A program made the position numbers and the translations under genes. This document shows, one piece after another, positions 14,402 to 14,901 of a stretch of 14,901 nucleotides of DNA. Origin of the DNA: an uncultured Lachnobacterium sp. (GTDB taxonomy: Bacteria; Bacillota; Clostridia; Lachnospirales; Lachnospiraceae). Position 1 is the first letter of the stretch; every line of letters starts with the position of its first letter. Under the pieces are notes generated by a model. The model was not told the DNA's origin, made no database searches, and worked only from the letters and a program-made list of their open reading frames with translations. The stretch lies in NCBI GenBank assembly GCA_900548765.1, contig URLU01000035.1, positions 1 through 14,901 of the forward strand, in the 5' to 3' direction.

Positions 14402-14901
14402 ATCACTTTTCTGTCAAGGTTTTGATACATTTCCTCATACTGTCTGGCAGATGCATTCCACGAATAGTCCATCGACATAGCTCTCACAACCATGTCATTC
14501 CAGGCCTGCCTGTTATCCCTGAATACAGAGTAGGCATACTGGATGACATGGAGCATGTCATGGGCATTATACCTGGTAAAGGAGAAACCATTTCCTGTAT
14601 TCTGGTACTCATTATAAGGAGTCACTGTATCCTTAAGTCCTCCTGTCTCACGAACAACAGGCAGAGTACCATAACGCATGGACATGAGCTGGCTGAGTCC
14701 ACACGGCTCAAACAGTGACGGCATAAGGGAAGCATCACAGGAAGCATATATCTGGTGCGCCCTCTCTTCAGAATATCCTATATGGGCTGTCACCCTGTCA
14801 GGGTACTTGCTCTGTATATGGTGGAACATATTCTCGTAACGGTTCTCCCCGGTACCAAGAACCGCAAACTGCACATCCATGGTCTCAAGGATCTCATCTA
14901 T
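14398..14901 (-). CDS. glgA: Glycogen synthase, C-terminal part (5' end beyond window)
   Basis: Transfers glucose from ADP-glucose to the growing alpha-1,4-glucan; GT5 family, cytosolic. Only the last 167 residues are visible and the frame is open to the right edge. They cover the C-terminal Rossmann half: MDVQFAVLGTG, IGYSEERAHQIYASCDASL, the catalytic-site motif PSLFEPCGLSQL with its conserved Glu, YGTLPVVRETGGLKDTV, and the terminal AMSMDYSWNASARQYEEMY. All align by eye with E. coli GlgA. The methionine at 14880 is internal, not a start. The TAG (14398-14400) overlaps the stop of the convergent DUF5688-type gene, and no terminator lies between them. Confidence 0.95.
   Translation of the reverse strand: MDEILETMDVQFAVLGTGENRYENMFHHIQSKYPDRVTAHIGYSEERAHQIYASCDASLMPSLFEPCGLSQLMSMRYGTLPVVRETGGLKDTVTPYNEYQNTGNGFSFTRYNAHDMLHVIQYAYSVFRDNRQAWNDMVVRAMSMDYSWNASARQYEEMYQNLDRKVI

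Noticed and set aside
1..14901. CRISPR array, prophage or defence island
   Set aside because: No spaced direct repeats, no phage or restriction genes and no integrase were seen; most genes are ordinary chromosomal ones.

Overview
The window looks like a chromosomal stretch from a low-to-moderate GC Firmicute, most probably a Lachnospiraceae member (Agathobacter/Roseburia/Eubacterium-like). This is inferred from the DUF5688-type protein, the fused polyamine importer, AT-rich TTGAxx/TATAAT promoters, strong GGAGG ribosome sites and a tRNA without an encoded CCA. I recognised genes by motif; nothing was searched.

Left part (1-7357), all on the minus strand: a divergent DNA topoisomerase III, cut by the left edge, lies 9 bases downstream of a DUF234-type AAA+ protein. 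The ATPase signature and the nuclease-like core of that protein are both degenerate. Then come asd (aspartate-semialdehyde dehydrogenase; lysine/threonine/methionine and cell-wall precursors), argH (argininosuccinate lyase; last step of arginine synthesis) and queH (epoxyqueuosine reductase; last step of queuosine synthesis). asd and argH have their own promoters, and asd ends in a clear intrinsic terminator.

Middle (7358-8909): a 553-base gene-free stretch holds the most unusual structure of the window. It is a 237-base element whose ends are a perfect 33-bp inverted repeat. Inside are further paired blocks in register and a 101-base centre that can fold. A strong hairpin terminator on the plus side follows, although no plus-strand gene precedes it. 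Next, on the minus strand, come an HD-domain phosphohydrolase, a small membrane protein translationally coupled to it, and tRNA-Thr(CGT).

Right part (8992-13441), plus strand: an operon for polyamine uptake. An XRE-cupin regulator is followed by potA (ATPase), potB (permease) and a single gene fusing PotC permease to PotD substrate-binding protein. The gene junctions overlap by 7-8 bases and the operon ends in a strong terminator. Its promoter diverges from the tRNA promoter and the two share -35 bases.

Right end (13520-14901): a DUF5688-type protein of unknown function converges on the C-terminal part of glycogen synthase glgA, which enters from the right edge. Their stop codons overlap.

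No CRISPR array, transposase, phage gene or recognised riboswitch was seen. The best candidates for something undescribed are the inverted-repeat element at 7405-7641 and the degenerate ATPase paired with the divergent topoisomerase.
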